A stretch of 64,000 nt of DNA from Corynebacterium freneyi. GTDB taxonomy: Bacteria; Actinomycetota; Actinomycetes; Mycobacteriales; Mycobacteriaceae. The translations under genes were made by a program, and so were the position numbers. Each line of letters opens with the position of its first letter. Positions within the stretch are counted from its first letter, which is position 1. This document shows, one piece after another, positions 7,640 to 21,358 of this stretch. Where the stretch lies: positions 2,294,001-2,358,000 of the forward strand of contig NZ_CP047357.1 of the NCBI RefSeq assembly GCF_030408835.1, in the 5' to 3' direction. The notes under the pieces were generated by a model. It ran no database searches and was not told the DNA's origin. It worked only from the letters and a program-made list of their open reading frames with translations.

Positions 7640-8575
7640 CTACAGCCCCGCGAGCCGGACGAAATCGGCGACGCCGAGCTTTTCGCCCCGCAGCTTCGGG
7701 TCGATGCCGGCGGCGACGAGGGCCTCTTCGGCGGCGGCGCCGGAGCCGTACACGCCGGACAGTGCCGCGCGGAGGGTCTTGCGGCGCTGGGCGAACGCGG
7801 CGTCGATGAGCGGCCACACCTTCGCCCGCGCTTCGTCGGTGACGGGCCACGGGGCCTCGCCGGCGGGCGATTCCTCGCCGTTCGGCCCGGGCACGCCGAA
7901 GACGTCGATGCGCACCAGTCCGGAATCGACCTTCGGCACCGGCCAGAACACGTTCGGGCCGATGACGCCGGCGCGCCGCACGGTGCCGTGGAAGGCGGCC
8001 TTGACGCTGGGCACGCCGTAGATCTTCGACCCCGGCTCGGCGGCCAGGCGCTCGGCGACCTCGAGCTGCACCATCACCAGCACCCGCCGGATCGACGGGA
8101 ATTCGCGCAGCATGTGCAACAGCACGGGCACCGACACGTTGTACGGCAGGTTCGCCACCAGGGCGGTCGGCTCCGGGAACTCCGTGTCGTCTGCGGTGCC
8201 CGCAGTGCCCGCACCGTCGTGCTTTCCGACGATGTCATCTCGCGTCACCGTCAACGCGTCCTTCACGACGAGGTTGAGATGACGTCCCGGCGCGAATTCC
8301 CCGACGGTCGTCGGCAGGCGTTCGGCCAGTCGAGGGTCAATCTCGACGGCGGCCGCGCGGCCGCAGTGTTCGAGCAGACCCAGCGTCAGCGATCCGAGGC
8401 CCGGGCCTACCTCGACCGGGTAGTCATCCGGCGACAGGTCGGCCGCGGCGATGATCCGACGCACCGTGTTGGGATCGTGGACGAAATTCTGGCCGAGCTT
8501 CTTCGTGGGCTGCAGGCCCAGCTCGTCGGCGAGCCGACGGATCTCGACGGGCCCGAGGAGACGGACCTCGGCCAC
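7640..8575 (-). CDS. ksgA: 16S rRNA (adenine 1518/1519-N6) dimethyltransferase
   Basis: RsmA/KsgA of 311 aa, which dimethylates two adjacent adenines in the 3' hairpin of 16S rRNA during 30S maturation. Seen: the KsgA hallmark [10 protein letters not shown] near residue 26, the SAM-binding [11 protein letters not shown] and the catalytic [11 protein letters not shown]. The start is GTG at 8575, immediately after the TAA of rpf2 with no gap, so translation is probably coupled. The rpf2-ksgA order is that of C. glutamicum. Length fits the family. Confidence 0.95.
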   Translation of the reverse strand: MAEVRLLGPVEIRRLADELGLQPTKKLGQNFVHDPNTVRRIIAAADLSPDDYPVEVGPGLGSLTLGLLEHCGRAAAVEIDPRLAERLPTTVGEFAPGRHLNLVVKDALTVTRDDIVGKHDGAGTAGTADDTEFPEPTALVANLPYNVSVPVLLHMLREFPSIRRVLVMVQLEVAERLAAEPGSKIYGVPSVKAAFHGTVRRAGVIGPNVFWPVPKVDSGLVRIDVFGVPGPNGEESPAGEAPWPVTDEARAKVWPLIDAAFAQRRKTLRAALSGVYGSGAAAEEALVAAGIDPKLRGEKLGVADFVRLAGL

Positions 8576-10020
<1,445 letters not shown>

Positions 10021-10860
10021 CTACGGGGCGGGCACCTCGATGCCGTAGATCCGCTCGGCGTTGGCGGTCAGCTGCGCCGCCATCTCCTCGGCCGGCACTC
10101 CGCGGGCCTCCGCCATGCAGCGGGCCTGCCAGCCGACGAACGCGGGCTCGTTGCGGGCCCCCCGGTACGGCTCGGCGGTCATGTACGGCGCGTCGGTCTC
10201 CACCAGCAGCTGCTCCGCGGGCGCCTCCGCCACCGCCAGCCGCAGATCCGAGTTGCGCTTGAACGTGACGTTGCCCGTGAACGACAGCACGTACCCGCGC
10301 TCCAGGGCCTCACGCGCCACCTCGATGGGCGAGCTGAAGCAGTGCAGGATCACCGGCCCGTCGAACCCGTCGAGCTCCCGCATGAGGTTGTCGTCGGCCT
10401 CGCGGTTGTGGATCATCAGCGGCTTGTCCACCGACTGCGCCAGCTCCATGTGCCAGTGCAGCGCCTCGATCTGGACGTCCAGCGGCGCGCAGTCGTCCAT
10501 CTTGCCGATCCAGTATTCGTCCAGGCCGGTTTCCCCGATGGCGACGACCCGCTCTTCCGCAGCCAATTCGGTGAGCCTCGTGCGGGCGGCGTCGTCAAGC
10601 TCGGTCGCCCGGGTCGGATGAATCGCCGCAGCCGCCCACACCCGCGGATGCGACCGTGCCGCGGCGACGGCCAACTCCGTCTCCGGCAACCCGTCGCCGA
10701 TGGTGCACACGCCCGCCACGCCGGCGGCGACGGCGCGGTCCATCAACTCGGCGATCGCCGCCTCATCGCGGGCACCGCACGACGCCAGGTGCGTGTGCGC
10801 GTCGAACAGCGGCGCGACGTACGGGGCCGGGCTTGCGACGGGGCGCTTCTTCTTTCCCAT
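10021..10860 (-). CDS. tatD: TatD family metal-dependent hydrolase/DNase
   Basis: TIM-barrel hydrolase of 279 aa. Metal ligands seen: FDAHTHL near the N-terminus, ETGLDEYW, IHNREADD, HCFSSP, and VETDAPYM near residue 200. The family includes 3'-5' exonucleases linked to DNA repair and quality control. The ATG at 10860 (MGKKKRPVASP) is chosen over a longer reading that would run into the divergent gene at 10898. It sits between metG and rpf2 as in other corynebacteria. Confidence 0.92.
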   Translation of the reverse strand: MGKKKRPVASPAPYVAPLFDAHTHLASCGARDEAAIAELMDRAVAAGVAGVCTIGDGLPETELAVAAARSHPRVWAAAAIHPTRATELDDAARTRLTELAAEERVVAIGETGLDEYWIGKMDDCAPLDVQIEALHWHMELAQSVDKPLMIHNREADDNLMRELDGFDGPVILHCFSSPIEVAREALERGYVLSFTGNVTFKRNSDLRLAVAEAPAEQLLVETDAPYMTAEPYRGARNEPAFVGWQARCMAEARGVPAEEMAAQLTANAERIYGIEVPAP

Positions 10861-10897
10861 GGTCGCCCAGTGTAGGCCCGCCGATATCATTGGCCAC

Positions 10898-11704
10898 ATG
10901 ACGGCCGGCCACGGACAGTTCCCAGCAGACGACGCCAACTACCGCATCAGCGACGCCGAACGCGAAGCGGCGATGGCGAGTCTGGGCCGCGCGTTTTCCG
11001 AGGGCCGCCTGACCATCGACGAATACGACGACCGCGTCCAGCGCGTCGCATGCGCCGACACCGGCGCCGACCTGGTGCCGCTTTTCGACGACCTGCCGCC
11101 TTCCCGCAGGGGCGGCGTGCCCGGACAGGCGCCCGCCAAACTCTACGCCGGGGAGGAAATCGACGCGGCGTATCAAAGCGGCAAGAAAACCCGGCTCGGA
11201 CTGCTGGGACTGACGACGGTCGGCACCACCGCCGGGGCCATCGTCTGGTCCTCCATGATCGCCTCTCCCCTGCCGACCGTGCTGTTGCTGCTGATTCCGA
11301 CGGTGTGGCTGCTGTTGTACGTAATGAAGATCGGCCCCGACTCCTGGCACGTCCCCAGCCCCCGGGCCGTCGAACGGCAGCGCCTGCGCGAGCTGCGGTC
11401 CGCCGAGAAACTGCGCGCCGCCGAACACAGGGCCGCGGAACAGGAACGCGCCGCCAAGCAGAAGATCCTCGAGGAGGAGCGCCTCGCCGAACTGCGCCTG
11501 GAGCGCAAGGCGCGGACCGAGCAACTGACCAGCCGCGCCATCGGCTTCATGAGCCGCGCCCTGGACGGCGGAACCGGCGGCGGCCGGGATCGCGACGGCG
11601 GAACCGGCGACGACCGCAACGACGGCGACCGCACCGGCGGCACCAGCGGAGCAACCGACGGGAAATCCGAGGGCAGCCCCGACAACCCCTACCGCCGGGG
11701 TTGA
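10898..11704 (+). CDS. DUF1707 membrane protein
   Basis: A 268-aa protein with an N-terminal DUF1707 domain (YRISDAEREAAMASLGRAF, then LTIDEYDDRV), a family marker in actinobacteria. Two membrane helices follow near residues 90-150 (LGLLGLTTVGTTAGAIV and TVLLLLIPTVWLLLYVM). After these come a charged helix rich in Arg, Glu and Ala (about 165-210) and a Gly/Asp-rich disordered tail. Function unknown. It is divergent from tatD with 37 bp between the starts, and converges on metG with 4 bp between the stops. Confidence 0.85.
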   Translation: MTAGHGQFPADDANYRISDAEREAAMASLGRAFSEGRLTIDEYDDRVQRVACADTGADLVPLFDDLPPSRRGGVPGQAPAKLYAGEEIDAAYQSGKKTRLGLLGLTTVGTTAGAIVWSSMIASPLPTVLLLLIPTVWLLLYVMKIGPDSWHVPSPRAVERQRLRELRSAEKLRAAEHRAAEQERAAKQKILEEERLAELRLERKARTEQLTSRAIGFMSRALDGGTGGGRDRDGGTGDDRNDGDRTGGTSGATDGKSEGSPDNPYRRG

Positions 11705-11708
11705 CCGG

Positions 11709-13562
11709 TTACTGCTCCGGGTTGACCGGCGCCCACTCCGGGCCGGTCTCGGCCAGCTCCGGGTCGAGCTTGGCGAACAGCGGCTTCGGCTTCGACAGCG
11801 GCGTGCCCGGCACCATCTCCACGCGGCCCCAGGTGGCCAGCTGGTCGGAGTAATCGCCCATGATCACCGGGTACGTGCGACCGGCCGCGGGCAGGTCGAC
11901 GCCCACCGGCTCGACCGGCATGTCGTCTTCGACCTCGCGGATCTCCGGCATCGCCGCCCACACGCCGTCGCGGCCGAGGGTCTCGTGGACCTTCTGCGCC
12001 GACGCCGGCAGGAACGGGGTCAGCAGCGTGTTGCAGTCCGACACCACCTGCAGGGCCGTCCACAGCACGGTGGCCAGACGCTCGCGCTGCGACTCGTCCT
12101 TCGCCAGCTTCCACGGCTCCTGCGCGGCGATGTAGGCGTTCGCTTCGCCGACGACGTGCATCGCGGCCGTCACGGCGGTGCGGAAACGGGATGCGCCCAG
12201 CGCCTTGCCGGCCTCGTCGAAGGTGCGCTCGGCCAAATCAAGCAGCGCGACGTCGTCGTCGAGCAGCGTGCCCGGCTGCGGGACCTCGCCGAAGTTCTTG
12301 TGGGCCATCGACACCGTGCGGTTGACCAGGTTGCCCCAGCCGTTGGCCAGCTCGTTGTTGACGCGGCGGACGAACTCGTCCCACGTGAAGTCCGTGTCCT
12401 GGTTCTCCGGGCCCGCGACCGCGATGAAGTAGCGCAGCGGGTCCGGGCCGAACTCGGCGAGGAAGTCCTTGACGTAGATGACCACGCCCTTCGACGACGA
12501 AAACTTGGAGCCCGACATGGTCAAGTACTCCGAGGACACGACCTCCGTGGGCAGCGCCAGCTCGCCGAGCTCCCCGGCCTCGCCGCCTCGCGACCCGGCT
12601 CCCGCGTAGCCGAGCAGCTCCGCCGGCCAGATCTGCGAGTGGAAGGTGATGTTGTCCTTGCCCATGAAGTAGAAGGACTCGGCGCCCTTGCCGTCCTCGC
12701 CGCCGCCGACGTTCCAGAACTCGCGCCACGCCTCCGGCCGGCCGACGCGGTACGCCCACTCGATGGACGCCGACAGGTAACCGACGACCGCGTCGAACCA
12801 GACGTAGAGCTTCTTCGCCTTGTCGTCCGACCAGCCGTCCAGCGGGATGGGCACGCCCCAGTCGATGTCGCGGCTCATGGCGCGCGGACGGATGTCCTCC
12901 AGCAGGTTCAGGGAGAACTTCAGCACGTTGGGGCGCCAATCCTCGCGGCCCTTCAGCCACTCCGACAGGGCGTCGGCAAGCGCGGGCAGATCCAGGAGGA
13001 AGTGCTCCGTCTCGACGAACTTCGGCGTCTCGCCGTTGATCTTGCTCACCGGGTCGATGAGATCGGCCGGGTCGAGCTGGTTGCCGCAGTTGTCGCACTG
13101 GTCGCCGCGCGCGCCGGATGCGCCGCAGATGGGGCAGGTGCCCTCGATGTAGCGGTCCGGCAACGTGCGCCCCGTCGACGGCGAAATGGCGCCCATGGTC
13201 GTCTGCTTGACCATGTACCCGTTGTCGTGCAACCCGCGGAACAATTCCTGCACCACCGCGTAGTGGTTGCGGGTGGTGGTGCGGGTGAACAGGTCGTAGC
13301 TCAGCCCCAGGCCCGCGAGGTCCTCGACGATCTGCCGGTTGTACCGGTCGGCGAGTTCCTGGACGGTGACGCCCTCCTTCTCCGCCTGGACGAGCAGCGG
13401 GGTGCCGTGCTCGTCGGTTCCGGAGACCATCAGCACCTCGTTGCCCGCCATGCGCTGGTAGCGGGCGAAGACGTCGGACGGCACGCCGAATCCGGCGACG
13501 TGACCGATGTGGCGGGGTCCGTTGGCGTACGGCCAGGCGACGGCGGTGAGGATGCGAGACAT
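11709..13562 (-). CDS. metG: methionyl-tRNA synthetase
   Basis: Class I aminoacyl-tRNA synthetase of 617 aa that charges tRNA-Met. Seen: HIGH signature at residues 18-21 ([11 protein letters not shown]), a zinc knuckle with CPICG and CDNCG, and the KMSKS-equivalent loop [10 protein letters not shown]. The anticodon-binding helical domain fills the C-terminal third, and there is no extra C-terminal tRNA-binding domain. The terminal codons PVNPEQ-stop are partly repeated just downstream with a 21-bp period. Confidence 0.97.
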   Translation of the reverse strand: MSRILTAVAWPYANGPRHIGHVAGFGVPSDVFARYQRMAGNEVLMVSGTDEHGTPLLVQAEKEGVTVQELADRYNRQIVEDLAGLGLSYDLFTRTTTRNHYAVVQELFRGLHDNGYMVKQTTMGAISPSTGRTLPDRYIEGTCPICGASGARGDQCDNCGNQLDPADLIDPVSKINGETPKFVETEHFLLDLPALADALSEWLKGREDWRPNVLKFSLNLLEDIRPRAMSRDIDWGVPIPLDGWSDDKAKKLYVWFDAVVGYLSASIEWAYRVGRPEAWREFWNVGGGEDGKGAESFYFMGKDNITFHSQIWPAELLGYAGAGSRGGEAGELGELALPTEVVSSEYLTMSGSKFSSSKGVVIYVKDFLAEFGPDPLRYFIAVAGPENQDTDFTWDEFVRRVNNELANGWGNLVNRTVSMAHKNFGEVPQPGTLLDDDVALLDLAERTFDEAGKALGASRFRTAVTAAMHVVGEANAYIAAQEPWKLAKDESQRERLATVLWTALQVVSDCNTLLTPFLPASAQKVHETLGRDGVWAAMPEIREVEDDMPVEPVGVDLPAAGRTYPVIMGDYSDQLATWGRVEMVPGTPLSKPKPLFAKLDPELAETGPEWAPVNPEQ

Positions 13563-13732
13563 GATGTCCAGGGTAAACCATGGTCCGGACCGGGTCGCGC
13601 AGTGCGCCCTCCTGCCGGGGCGGGTGCGCCCCCTTTCCTCCCCTGTGGCCGGGGCTCGGTTTCCGTGGGAAAATCCCGCGGATGGCGCGGTGCTCCGCGC
13701 ATGGCCGCCGACGACATCGAAAGGAGCCGGAC

Positions 13733-14194
13733 ATGCCCGACCAGAAGCCCGTCGATTACGGGGTGTTCGTCTCGTTGCTCGGGGCCGAGCCCGGCCCGGG
13801 CCTCGACGGGATGCTCGACGAGTTCGTCGCCGACCATGGCGTCGATTGCGTCGACTGGGACGGGCGCACCCTGTTGATGAACGCGGTGACCCGCGGCCGC
13901 CCGGACCTGGTCGCGGGCCTCGTGGCGCGGGGCGCCGACGTGGACGCCAAGGACGGCAAGGGTTTCCGGGCGCTGCATTTTGCGGAGCTGGAGGGCGACG
14001 TCGCCTGCACCGAGCTGCTCGCCGACGCCGGCGCCGACCTCGACCCGCGGGATGGCTGGGGCAATACGCCGCTATGGCGGGCCGCGATGACTTTCGACGC
14101 GGACGCGCCCGTGATCGTCGTGCTCCTGGCCCGTGGCGCAGATCCGGCCGTCACCAACGACCATGGGGTCGCGCCCGCAGACCTGCTCGTGTAG
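13733..14194 (+). CDS. ankyrin-repeat protein
   Basis: Soluble 153-aa protein with about three ankyrin repeats: [18 protein letters not shown] then [25 protein letters not shown] then [22 protein letters not shown]. It is expected to be a protein-protein interaction module. The start is the ATG after AAGGAG. It lies divergent from metG and 81 bp ahead of pabB in the same direction, so the two may be co-transcribed. Partner unknown. Confidence 0.85.
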   Translation: MPDQKPVDYGVFVSLLGAEPGPGLDGMLDEFVADHGVDCVDWDGRTLLMNAVTRGRPDLVAGLVARGADVDAKDGKGFRALHFAELEGDVACTELLADAGADLDPRDGWGNTPLWRAAMTFDADAPVIVVLLARGADPAVTNDHGVAPADLLV

Positions 14195-14275
14195 CCACCG
14201 CCCCGCCACGGCCCCTGCGCCGAGTGCCCCGGGGGCGCCTCGACGGCCCGCCCAGCCCCGCTACCATCTTCATCC

Positions 14276-15598
14276 GTGATCCCCTCGCCCGCGCAGTTCG
14301 TCGCCCATCTCGTAGCCGTCGGCCATCGCCCGGCGGCGGTGGTCGGCGATTGGTTCGGGCATGGGGCGGTGGTGGCGCCGGATCTGGTGGCTCGCCGCAC
14401 CCCGCTCGCCGACGCTTTCCCCGCCGGCCCCGAGCCGACGGATGGGGCGACCGCGAGGGATTCGGCGCGGGATTCGGCGCAGAGTTCCACGCCATGGCAT
14501 TTCGGCTGGCTCCCCTACTGCCCGCCGGAGGTGGAGCCCGCCGCCTTCGCGGCGTCGACGCGCGACGTGGTGGTCTTCGACGACGGCAGGTGGTCCATCC
14601 CGGATGGTTCCGGCGTCGACCCCGAGTGGTTGACCGCCGTGCTTTCCGACGCCGCCCACGCCGCCCACGCCGCCCACGCCCACGATCCCGCCATCGAATG
14701 GGACGGCGGCGACCGCGCCGCCCACGAACGCGGCGTCCTCGATTGCCTGGCGGCCATCCGCGCCGGCGACGTCTACCAGGCGTGCGTGTCGACCAGGTTC
14801 CACGGGACCGTGACCGCACCCGAGCCCGCGCCCGCCCCCGCCGCGGAACCCGCCGCCGAGCCCGCCACCCCGAACCCGACCGTGCGGGCCGCTGCGGCGT
14901 GGTGGGCGCGCCGCGTCGTCAAGCATGAACCGGTGCGCGCCGCCTTCCTCGCCGGAACCGACGCCGACGGCCGGGACGTCGTGGTCGCGAGCCTGAGCCC
15001 GGAGGAGTTCCTGGTGCGCGACGGGGCGACGGTGCGCGAATCGCCGATCAAGGGCACGGTGCCGCTGAGCGCGGACCCGGCGGAGCTGGCGGCGTCGCGC
15101 AAGGACGTCGCGGAGAACATCATGATCGTCGACCTCGTCCGCCACGACCTCGGCCAGGTCGCCGTCACCGGTGGCGTGCGCGCCACCGACCTGCTGGCGG
15201 TGCGGCCCGCCCCCGGCGTGTGGCACCTGGTATCGGAGGTGACCGCCGAGCTTCCCGGCGGACTGCCGCACGCCGACCTCATCGACGCCTGCTTCCCGCC
15301 CGCCTCCGTGACCGGCACCCCGAAAATCCGGGCCGCGGAACTGTTGTCGGAATGGGAGCCGGTCGAGCGCGGCGTGCATTGCGGCGCCATCGGGGCGTCG
15401 ACGGGCGAGATGCTGGAACTCAACGTCGCCATCCGGACCGCAGAGTTCCGGGGCCCGGGTTCCGTGCTTCACGACGCCAATGCGGACACCATCACCGTGG
15501 AAGTCGGCGTCGGCGGTGGAATCACCATCGACTCCGACCCCGACGCGGAGTGGGCGGAAATCCTGGCGAAGGCCGCACCCCTCATCGACCCTGCTTGA
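14276..15598 (+). CDS. pabB: aminodeoxychorismate synthase component I
   Basis: Chorismate-binding enzyme of 440 aa that makes 4-amino-4-deoxychorismate for p-aminobenzoate and folate. The conserved C-terminal half is clear: GDVYQACVSTRF, SPIKGTVPLS, ENIMIVDLVRHDLG, FPPASVTGTPKIRA and GAIGASTGEMLELNVAIRT. The N-terminal 180 residues are loosely conserved. Two unusual inserts are an Ala/His run (DAAHAAHAAHAHD) and a Pro/Ala/Glu linker (EPAPAPAAEPAAEP). No fused glutaminase domain is present, so a separate PabA is expected. The start is GTG 14276. The 3' end overlaps the convergent gene by 17 bp. Confidence 0.88.
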   Translation: MIPSPAQFVAHLVAVGHRPAAVVGDWFGHGAVVAPDLVARRTPLADAFPAGPEPTDGATARDSARDSAQSSTPWHFGWLPYCPPEVEPAAFAASTRDVVVFDDGRWSIPDGSGVDPEWLTAVLSDAAHAAHAAHAHDPAIEWDGGDRAAHERGVLDCLAAIRAGDVYQACVSTRFHGTVTAPEPAPAPAAEPAAEPATPNPTVRAAAAWWARRVVKHEPVRAAFLAGTDADGRDVVVASLSPEEFLVRDGATVRESPIKGTVPLSADPAELAASRKDVAENIMIVDLVRHDLGQVAVTGGVRATDLLAVRPAPGVWHLVSEVTAELPGGLPHADLIDACFPPASVTGTPKIRAAELLSEWEPVERGVHCGAIGASTGEMLELNVAIRTAEFRGPGSVLHDANADTITVEVGVGGGITIDSDPDAEWAEILAKAAPLIDPA

Positions 15599-15920
15599 CC
15601 GCCCGCCGGACCGAATCCACGACCTGCACCAGGGCAGCGATGGCAACGCCCACCACCAGGAACGCTGCGAAGACCCGGTACCACCGCACGACGGTCAATT
15701 CACCGGCGTCGCTCAGGCAGTAGTAGTCGAAGCTCACCGCCGTCTCGCCCGGTTCCGGGTGCGTCACGTCCCGAACCGTATGGACCTCGCCGCCGTCGCC
15801 GCCGCACAGCAGGAACGGCACGTGCTCGAAGAAAGCCGGATAGATGGGGAGGATGATGATCAGGGGCACCAGCAACGGCAGCACCCGGATAATCACGAAG
15901 ATCCCGATGTCCCGCGCCAT
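15582..15920 (-). CDS. small membrane protein
   Basis: A 112-aa protein with an N-terminal membrane helix (FVIIRVLPLLVPLIIILPIY), an outside loop with two cysteines (LLCGG and YYCLSD) that could form a disulfide, and a C-terminal helix (VFAAFLVVGVAIAALVQVV). Its start overlaps the stop of the lipoprotein gene 15920-16510 (TGATG), so they form a coupled pair. Function unknown. Confidence 0.7.
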   Translation of the reverse strand: MARDIGIFVIIRVLPLLVPLIIILPIYPAFFEHVPFLLCGGDGGEVHTVRDVTHPEPGETAVSFDYYCLSDAGELTVVRWYRVFAAFLVVGVAIAALVQVVDSVRRAVKQGR

Positions 15921-16510
15921 CAGTGCACCCCCATTCCGGCGCCGGTGGCCGGGTCGAACGACATGCTCGCCGAGGACCGCTCCGACGACGCCGATCCGCT
16001 CAACGGGGGAACGATCCGCTCATCGGCGCGATCACCCATGGTCAGCAGCGTCGCGGTGAGGCTGAAGCTTTCCGCCGGCTCGCCCAACTCTTCCGCCATG
16101 GCGAGAAACATCGGGCGGGGATCCCTGATCATGGCCGGAACATCGGCCGGCAGGAAGTGCGGGGACGGTTCGGTGTTCGACGGCGTCGTCCAGAGACTGC
16201 GCCCGTCCCATCGCACGAGGTCGCACTCGTCCGGGTTCGACGCCATCGACACTTCGCCATGTACGGCGTGAATCGAGTTGAGCGACAGGGTCCGCAGGCG
16301 AAGATCCTTCACGGTGGAATACCCCGCGTGCTCGGCGAAGCGGGACAATGCGTCGAGGATGAACCGGTCGCTGAACCCGCCGCCCCGGCGGAAGACTTCC
16401 GCGACCAGCTCGTTTTCCTCCACCGACCCCAAACACGCGGTCAGCGTCGACGTGGCCACCGCCGCTCCACCGAGGGCGAGAAACCCCCGCCTGCCGATCA
16501 GCACACCCAT
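15920..16510 (-). CDS. putative Tat-exported lipoprotein
   Basis: A 196-aa protein whose start reads GRRGFLALGGAAVATS then TLTAC: twin arginine, a hydrophobic core and a lipobox, pointing to Tat export and lipid anchoring. The rest is soluble and unrecognised. It is coupled to a two-helix membrane protein (15582-15920), so they may form an envelope complex. The start ATG follows AAAGGGGC. An 18-bp inverted repeat CCCGAT-N6-ATCGGG lies at 16547-16564 in its upstream region and could be an operator. Confidence 0.75.
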   Translation of the reverse strand: MGVLIGRRGFLALGGAAVATSTLTACLGSVEENELVAEVFRRGGGFSDRFILDALSRFAEHAGYSTVKDLRLRTLSLNSIHAVHGEVSMASNPDECDLVRWDGRSLWTTPSNTEPSPHFLPADVPAMIRDPRPMFLAMAEELGEPAESFSLTATLLTMGDRADERIVPPLSGSASSERSSASMSFDPATGAGMGVH

Positions 16511-16613
16511 GCCCCTTTCGCCGAGACATCGAGAAACATCACATTTCCCGATGAATCTATCGGGTAGACGCGATTGGCGCAGCGCAGAGAGGTCCGCGGA
16601 GCGCCCCCCGGGC

Positions 16614-18266
<1,653 letters not shown>

Positions 18267-18334
18267 CTGCCCATGTCCCGTCAGTCTCGTTGCCAAATCT
18301 TCGCGACCGGTGCCCGGCGGCCGGTTCCCCGCGT

Positions 18335-20143
18335 CTAGTTCTTCGCGGACTCGGCGCCGGACTTCGCTCCGACCTTCTTGACCCGATTGGCGCGGGCGGC
18401 CCTGCGCCCCTCGGCGGCCGCGGCGATGCGACGCTCGCGCGCCAACTTCAGGGCGAATCGGCGCTGTTCCTTGTCATCGAGGTACAGCGGGTCGTCGGAA
18501 AGCCCCTTCACCAGCGCGAACATCAGCGCAATGATGACCAGGACGAACGGGCTCGCGGCGAGAATGGTGACGGACTGCAGGTTGGACAGCGCATCCTCGC
18601 CACCGGTGAGCAGCAGCACGACGGCGATGAGGGCGGTCGCGATGCCCCACATCGCGGTGACGGGACGCGACGCGGTGAGTCGGCCGTTCTGGCTCATCGT
18701 GCCCATCACCGTCGACGCGGAGTCGGCGGAGGTGACGAAGAACGTCGCCAGCAAAATCATCGCGATGAACGCGGCGACGCCGCCGAGCGGGAACGAATCC
18801 AGCAGCGCGAACAGCTGGCCCTCGGCCGCGCCGTCGCCCCAGATGGACTGGCCGATCTGTTCCAGGTGAATCGCCGAACCGCCGAAGATGGCGAACCACA
18901 CAAGGGACACCAGCGACGGGACGAGCACCACGGAGAACACGAACTCGCGGATCGTGCGGCCACGGGAGATGCGGGCCAGGAACATGCCGACGAACGGCGA
19001 CCACGACACCCACCACGCCCAGTAGAAGATCGTCCAGCCCGACAGCCACTCGCCGGCGGTGCCGTCGGCGGAGGCGCCGGTGCGGGCGGCCATCTCGAAG
19101 AACTGCGACAGGTAGGAGCCCGCGGCGGTCGGGATGGTGTTGAGGATGACGACGGTCGGCCCGGCGACGAGCACGAACACCGCGAGAACCAGGGCGGCGA
19201 CCATGTTGAAGTTCGAGATGTACTGGATGCCCTTGCTCACGCCCGACAGGGCCGAGACGAGGAACGCCAGGCCCAGCACGATGATGATGCCCAGCATCAG
19301 CCACGTGCCCGGGTTGTGCACCAGTCCGGTGTGCTCCATGCCGGCGGTGATCTGCAGCACGCCCAGGCCCAGCGACGCGGCGGTGCCGAAGACGGTGGCG
19401 AAGATCGCCAGCACGTCGATGACCTTGCCCAGGAAGCCCTCGGCGTTGCGCACGCCGATGAGCGGCACGAACGCGGCGGAAATCAGCTGACGACGGCCCA
19501 GGCGGTAGGTGCCGTAGGCGATGGACAGGCCGACGATGGCGTAGATGGACCACGGGTGCAGGGTCCAGTGGAACATCGTGGAGGCCATGGCCGTGCCGAC
19601 CTGGTGGGGGTCGCGGCCCGGCACGCCGTCGCGGTAAAAAGTCAGCGGCTCGGCGACGCCGTAGAACATCAGGCCGATGCCCATGCCGGCGGCGAACATC
19701 ATGGCGATCCAGCTGACCGTGGAAAATTCGGGTTTCTCGTCGTCACCGCCGAGGCGGATGTGCCCGAACTTCGACAGGGCGATACCGAAGATGAAGAAAA
19801 TGAAAACGGTGCCGGCGAGCACGAACAGCCAGCCGGTGTTCTCGACGACCCACGCCAGCGCGGTCGAGGCGAAATTCGCGAAGCTGTCGGGCCACGCCAG
19901 ACCCCACACCACGATGGCCAGGATGAGGCCGGCGGCGGGGATGGTGACGGCGAAGTCGACGCCCGAACCGGAGCGCCCGTCGGAATCTTCGCCGGGCAGA
20001 TCATGGTCGGCGATGGCCGGCGGCGGCACGACGGGGCCGGAGGCCACGCCCGCGGCGTCGCCGAACCCGGAGGCTTCGAGATTCCCTTCCGTCTCGTGCG
20101 TTGGCCCGTGTTCGGGCCCGTGTTCACGGTCAGAGGTGGTCAT
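18335..20143 (-). CDS. BCCT family osmolyte transporter (upstream copy)
   Basis: A 602-aa paralogue of the preceding carrier. Features: an acidic, His-rich N-terminal tail ([15 protein letters not shown]) and a basic C-terminal tail ([18 protein letters not shown]), the charge pattern of osmosensing BetP-type carriers; the core contains [16 protein letters not shown] and [19 protein letters not shown]. The start ATG 20143 is preferred over an upstream TTG. It shares long identical blocks with 16614-18266, so the pair arose by tandem duplication. Likely role: uptake of betaine, ectoine or similar under hyperosmotic stress. Confidence 0.9.
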   Translation of the reverse strand: MTTSDREHGPEHGPTHETEGNLEASGFGDAAGVASGPVVPPPAIADHDLPGEDSDGRSGSGVDFAVTIPAAGLILAIVVWGLAWPDSFANFASTALAWVVENTGWLFVLAGTVFIFFIFGIALSKFGHIRLGGDDEKPEFSTVSWIAMMFAAGMGIGLMFYGVAEPLTFYRDGVPGRDPHQVGTAMASTMFHWTLHPWSIYAIVGLSIAYGTYRLGRRQLISAAFVPLIGVRNAEGFLGKVIDVLAIFATVFGTAASLGLGVLQITAGMEHTGLVHNPGTWLMLGIIIVLGLAFLVSALSGVSKGIQYISNFNMVAALVLAVFVLVAGPTVVILNTIPTAAGSYLSQFFEMAARTGASADGTAGEWLSGWTIFYWAWWVSWSPFVGMFLARISRGRTIREFVFSVVLVPSLVSLVWFAIFGGSAIHLEQIGQSIWGDGAAEGQLFALLDSFPLGGVAAFIAMILLATFFVTSADSASTVMGTMSQNGRLTASRPVTAMWGIATALIAVVLLLTGGEDALSNLQSVTILAASPFVLVIIALMFALVKGLSDDPLYLDDKEQRRFALKLARERRIAAAAEGRRAARANRVKKVGAKSGAESAKN

Positions 20144-20240
20144 GCAATCACCATGACGCCCTTTGACCTGCGATTTCAAATGAAAATCACGTAAATCTCA
20201 GGTTTTGCCAAGATTTGACGTGCTTTACGACGAGGCAATG

Positions 20241-20262
20241 TTTGACATATTCGCTGGTCAAA
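20241..20262. promoter_or_regulatory. inverted repeat ahead of the BCCT operon
   Basis: TTTGAC-N10-GTCAAA, a perfect 6-bp inverted repeat in an AT-rich stretch about 100 bp before the BCCT start. It could be an operator or overlapping divergent -35 hexamers. The regulator is unknown. Confidence 0.4.
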
Positions 20263-20357
20263 CGGTTCTGCGGTGAATGCAAATCACGATTGCTTAACGA
20301 TATCGGCGCCCCGCCGCATTTACACGCATATCGGGGTGGTCACGGGGCGGCGCCAAC

Positions 20358-21320
20358 TCAATCGTCGTCGCCGAGCCCGTCGGCGAAGTCATCGTCGTCG
20401 GAGTCCCGGGCCGCCCGGGCGTCGAGCACCGCCTGGTAGAGCTCGCGGTGCTTGACCAGACCGGCGGTGCCGGCGACCGACCGGCACGCGTCCTTCAACC
20501 GTTCGCCGCCGGAAACGCGGAATTCGACCTCCTCGACCAGGTCCTCCGGATTGACCGGGGCGGTGGAGACGCCCGCCCCCTCGAGGACGACGGTGATTTC
20601 GCCGCGCACCCCGTCGGCGGCCCATGCGGCGATCTCCTCCAGGGTGCCGCGGCGGGTTTCCTCGTACATCTTGGTCAGTTCGCGGCACACCGCCACGCGG
20701 CGATCGCCCCCGAGAATGTCGGCGGCGTCGGCCAGCGTCGACGCCAGCCGGTGGGGCGATTCGAAGAAGCAGCATGCCCGTTGCTCGGTGGCCAGCGACT
20801 GCAGCCAGTCCCGGCGGGCGCCCGGTTTGCGCGGGGCGAAGCCGTCGAAAATGAACCGGCCGACCTTCAGACCCGACAGGGCCAGGGCGGTGGTCACCGC
20901 CGACGGTCCGGGCAGGCAGGTCACCGGCAGGTCCGCGTCATGCGCGGCGGCGACGACCGCCAGGCCGGGGTCGGAGACGACGGGCATGCCGGCGTCGGTG
21001 ACCACCAGGACGCGCCGGCCCGACCGGGCGGCGTCGAGAAGCTGCTCGATGCGCTGCTCTTCGTTGTGGTCGAAGTTGGAGACGACCCGCCCGCGGATCT
21101 CCACCCCCAGCGCCGACGCCAGCTGGCGGGCCCGGCGGGTGTCCTCGGCGGCGATGACGTCGGCCTCGCCCAACGCCGCCCGGAGCCGGTCGGTGGCGTC
21201 GCCGATGTTGCCCAGCGGCGTGGCGGCCAGGGTGATGCCCGGTTGGAGGCCCCGGTTCCCCACGTCTCCCGGCGGGGCGTCGCCCGTCGGAATGCGGTCA
21301 GTGTCGCCGTTGGAAGCCAT
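20358..21320 (-). CDS. rsmI: 16S rRNA (cytidine-1402-2'-O)-methyltransferase
   Basis: RsmI of 320 aa, which methylates the ribose of C1402 in the decoding centre with SAM. Seen: LAATPLGNIGDATDR, VIAAEDTRRARQL, the SAM-binding VVTDAGMPVVSDPG, and CLPGPSAVTTALALSG. The tail is acidic (DSDDDDFADGLGDDD). It is divergent from pmt with about 40 bp between the starts, an arrangement also seen in other corynebacteria. Confidence 0.95.
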   Translation of the reverse strand: MASNGDTDRIPTGDAPPGDVGNRGLQPGITLAATPLGNIGDATDRLRAALGEADVIAAEDTRRARQLASALGVEIRGRVVSNFDHNEEQRIEQLLDAARSGRRVLVVTDAGMPVVSDPGLAVVAAAHDADLPVTCLPGPSAVTTALALSGLKVGRFIFDGFAPRKPGARRDWLQSLATEQRACCFFESPHRLASTLADAADILGGDRRVAVCRELTKMYEETRRGTLEEIAAWAADGVRGEITVVLEGAGVSTAPVNPEDLVEEVEFRVSGGERLKDACRSVAGTAGLVKHRELYQAVLDARAARDSDDDDFADGLGDDD

Positions 21321-21358
21321 GGACGCGATCCTATCGGCCCTTGCCTATCATCGTGGGC

